A stretch of DNA of 6,041 nucleotides from Bacillota bacterium (lineage in GTDB: Bacteria > Bacillota > Clostridia > Clostridiales > Clostridiaceae): NCBI GenBank assembly GCA_030706065.1, contig JAUZPH010000243.1:1-6041 (forward strand), given 5' to 3'. Below the pieces are notes generated by a model, which saw nothing but the letters and a program-made list of their open reading frames with translations, was not told where the DNA came from and did no database searches. Below are positions 4,590 to 6,041 of the stretch, one piece after another. Each line of letters starts with the position of its first letter. Within the stretch, counting starts at the first letter, position 1. The position numbers were made by a program, and so were the translations under genes.

Positions 4590-5876
4590 ATGAAGAGGAC
4601 ATTGATCAGCAGCCTTGGGGAATGCATTAACGAAAAAGTATCAATCAAAGGATGGGTTCACAGAATCAGAGCCTTGAAGAGTGTAACCTTTATAGTATTA
4701 AGGGACAGGAGCGGAATGGTTCAATGCGTAATGGATAAGAGTTTTGACCTTGGGGGGATAAGGAATGAAGCTGTTGTGGAGGTGGAAGGAACAGTACAGG
4801 AAGGAAAAAACTCGCTTCACAATTATGAATTAATAGGTGAAGTTTTTAAGATTTTAAGTGAAGTAAAAGAAGAGCTTCCCATTGAGATCAATAAGGAAAA
4901 CCTTGAGGCTTCACTGGAGACTATTCTTAATAACCGCGTGCTGAGCCTGAGAAATCAGAAGAAAAATGCCATATTCAGAGTTCAGCACATAATTGTGGAG
5001 GGCTTTAGAGAATACCTCTCAAGAGAAGGCTTTATAGAAATTTTTACTCCCAAGATTGTGGCGGAGGGAGCCGAGGGTGGAACAGCCCTTTTCAAGCTGG
5101 ACTATTTTGGAAGAGACGCCTACCTTGCGCAGAGCCCTCAGTTTTACAAGCAGATGATGGTGGCAGCAGGCTATGAAAGGGTCTTCGAGATAGGGAACTT
5201 TTTCAGGGCCGAGGAGCACGATACAAGCAGGCACCTGAACCAGTTTACGAGCATGGACCTGGAGATGGCCTTTATTGAAGATGAAAAGGACGTCATGGAT
5301 ATAGAGGAAGCACTGCTAAAATATATCCTCGTTAAATTGGAGACGGAAGGGGCACAACATTTTACGCTGCTAGAGGCGGAGCTCCCTCAAATATCAGCTC
5401 CGATACCCCGGATTGATTTCTCTGAAGCAGTGAAAATTCTAGGTGAAAGGTACAACAAGGTAATTGAAGACATAGACCTGGATCCTGAGGGAGAGAAGCT
5501 CATAAGCAGGTATGCAAAAGAAGAGCTTGACTCGGATTTTATCTTCGTCACAAATTACAGCAGGGACAAGAGGCCTATGTACACGATGCCCAAGGGGGAG
5601 AGCGGCACCAAATCCTTTGACTTAATCTTCAGAGGAATGGAGATAACCTCCGGCGGACAGAGGATACACAATTACGATATGCTGGTGGAAAACTTCATAA
5701 GGAAGGGCCTGAACCCCGGTGACTTCCAGAACTATGTGGAAGTATTTAAGTATGGGGTACCGCCCCACGGAGGTCTGGCCATTGGACTTGAAAGGCTGTT
5801 AGCCCTGCTTCTTGGCATAAATAATGTAAGGGAAACCTCACTTTTCCCAAGAGACAAAAACAGGTTGACACCTTAG
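4590..5876 (+). CDS. aspS: Aspartyl-tRNA synthetase, archaeal type, probably non-discriminating
   Basis: This cytoplasmic class II synthetase attaches aspartate to tRNA-Asp. The 428 residues fit the archaeal/eukaryal-type AspRS, which lacks the large insertion of the usual bacterial enzyme of nearly 600 residues. An N-terminal OB-fold (about 1-95) binds the anticodon. The catalytic core follows, with EGGTALF and AQSPQ.YKQ (162-188), motif 2 FRAEEHDTSRH (205-215), SGGQRIHNYD (354-363) and motif 3 GLAIGLERL (395-403), ending PRDKNRLTP. In GWVH, H24 occupies the place of a tryptophan that discriminating archaeal enzymes use to reject tRNA-Asn. The position of a second discriminating lysine also seems not to be lysine (about L76, alignment uncertain). 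This suggests it charges both tRNA-Asp and tRNA-Asn, with GatCAB amidotransferase completing Asn-tRNA. ATG 4590 follows GGAGG (4577-4581) by 8 bases. The in-frame GTG at 4572 lies upstream of that RBS and is not favoured. The Asp-specific T-box directly upstream confirms the amino acid. Confidence 0.93.
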   Translation: MKRTLISSLGECINEKVSIKGWVHRIRALKSVTFIVLRDRSGMVQCVMDKSFDLGGIRNEAVVEVEGTVQEGKNSLHNYELIGEVFKILSEVKEELPIEINKENLEASLETILNNRVLSLRNQKKNAIFRVQHIIVEGFREYLSREGFIEIFTPKIVAEGAEGGTALFKLDYFGRDAYLAQSPQFYKQMMVAAGYERVFEIGNFFRAEEHDTSRHLNQFTSMDLEMAFIEDEKDVMDIEEALLKYILVKLETEGAQHFTLLEAELPQISAPIPRIDFSEAVKILGERYNKVIEDIDLDPEGEKLISRYAKEELDSDFIFVTNYSRDKRPMYTMPKGESGTKSFDLIFRGMEITSGGQRIHNYDMLVENFIRKGLNPGDFQNYVEVFKYGVPPHGGLAIGLERLLALLLGINNVRETSLFPRDKNRLTP

Positions 5877-6041
5877 TAAAGCAAGTAACAGTTGCCAAAT
5901 GCAGATAAGAGGCCAATAAGCTTTATTAAAAATAACAATTGTCCATTGTCAATTATATTAACATCTTCGTTTTAGAAAGATTTAACAGAATTCTCACCGG
6001 GTATATCTGTATAGGAGTACTGAAATTACTCCTTCAGATAG
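5877..6041. other. Non-coding, AT-rich region after aspS
   Basis: No convincing reading frame starts here. It contains a short tandem ATTGTC repeat (CAATTGTCCATTGTCAATT, about 5937-5955) and a hairpin near the window end. No strong terminator directly follows the aspS stop, so the transcript may run on to the hairpin or beyond the window. Confidence 0.5.
6013..6033 (+). repeat. Inverted repeat AGGAGTA/TACTCCT near the window end
   Basis: A perfect 7-bp stem, AGGAGTA (6013-6019) with TACTCCT (6027-6033), has a 7-base loop. What follows (TCAGATAG) is not a T run, so as far as the window shows it is not a standard terminator. It could be part of a leader or operator for the next gene. The same heptamer pair forms the hairpin after the chemoreceptor gene. 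Confidence 0.45.

Noticed and set aside
5946..5974. Possible promoter TTGTCA after aspS.
   Set aside because: At 16-18 base spacing there is no acceptable -10 hexamer, only GTTTTA-like sequence.

Overview
The window reads as chromosomal DNA from a Gram-positive anaerobe of the Clostridia type. The grounds are purine-rich Shine-Dalgarno sites (AGGAG, GGGAGG, AAGGAGAGGTGAT), heavy AGA/AGG and ATA codon use, RNA-based attenuation including a T-box, an archaeal-type aspartyl-tRNA synthetase and a Cache-type chemoreceptor. The species cannot be fixed from the sequence alone. All genes lie on the + strand.

Layout: (1) 2-1276 is the C-terminal part of a transmembrane methyl-accepting chemotaxis protein whose sensor domain starts before the window, followed by a hairpin. 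(2) 1351-1697 is a long regulated leader with a near-consensus extended -10 promoter, an 8-codon leader peptide, a long-range helix involving that peptide's codons, and two successive terminator-like hairpins. (3) 1698-3470 is an ABC-F ATPase of the ribosome-protection (antibiotic-resistance) type. (4) 3511-4104 is an unrecognised multi-pass membrane protein, 40 bases downstream and probably in the same transcript. (5) 4169-4589 is a second regulated leader: a consensus-like promoter and a T-box riboswitch whose specifier reads GAC (Asp), followed by two consecutive T-box antiterminator/terminator modules although only one Stem I is present. (6) 4590-5876 is an archaeal-type AspRS, predicted to be non-discriminating from one OB-fold residue. 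(7) 5877-6041 is non-coding and contains a short perfect hairpin near the window end.

The common theme is transcription attenuation tied to translation. The ABC-F gene appears to be switched on when a ribosome is disturbed on a tiny upstream reading frame. The synthetase gene is switched on when tRNA-Asp is uncharged. Both leaders carry two terminators in series rather than one, which is the most distinctive aspect of the window. No mobile element, CRISPR array, rRNA or tRNA gene was seen.
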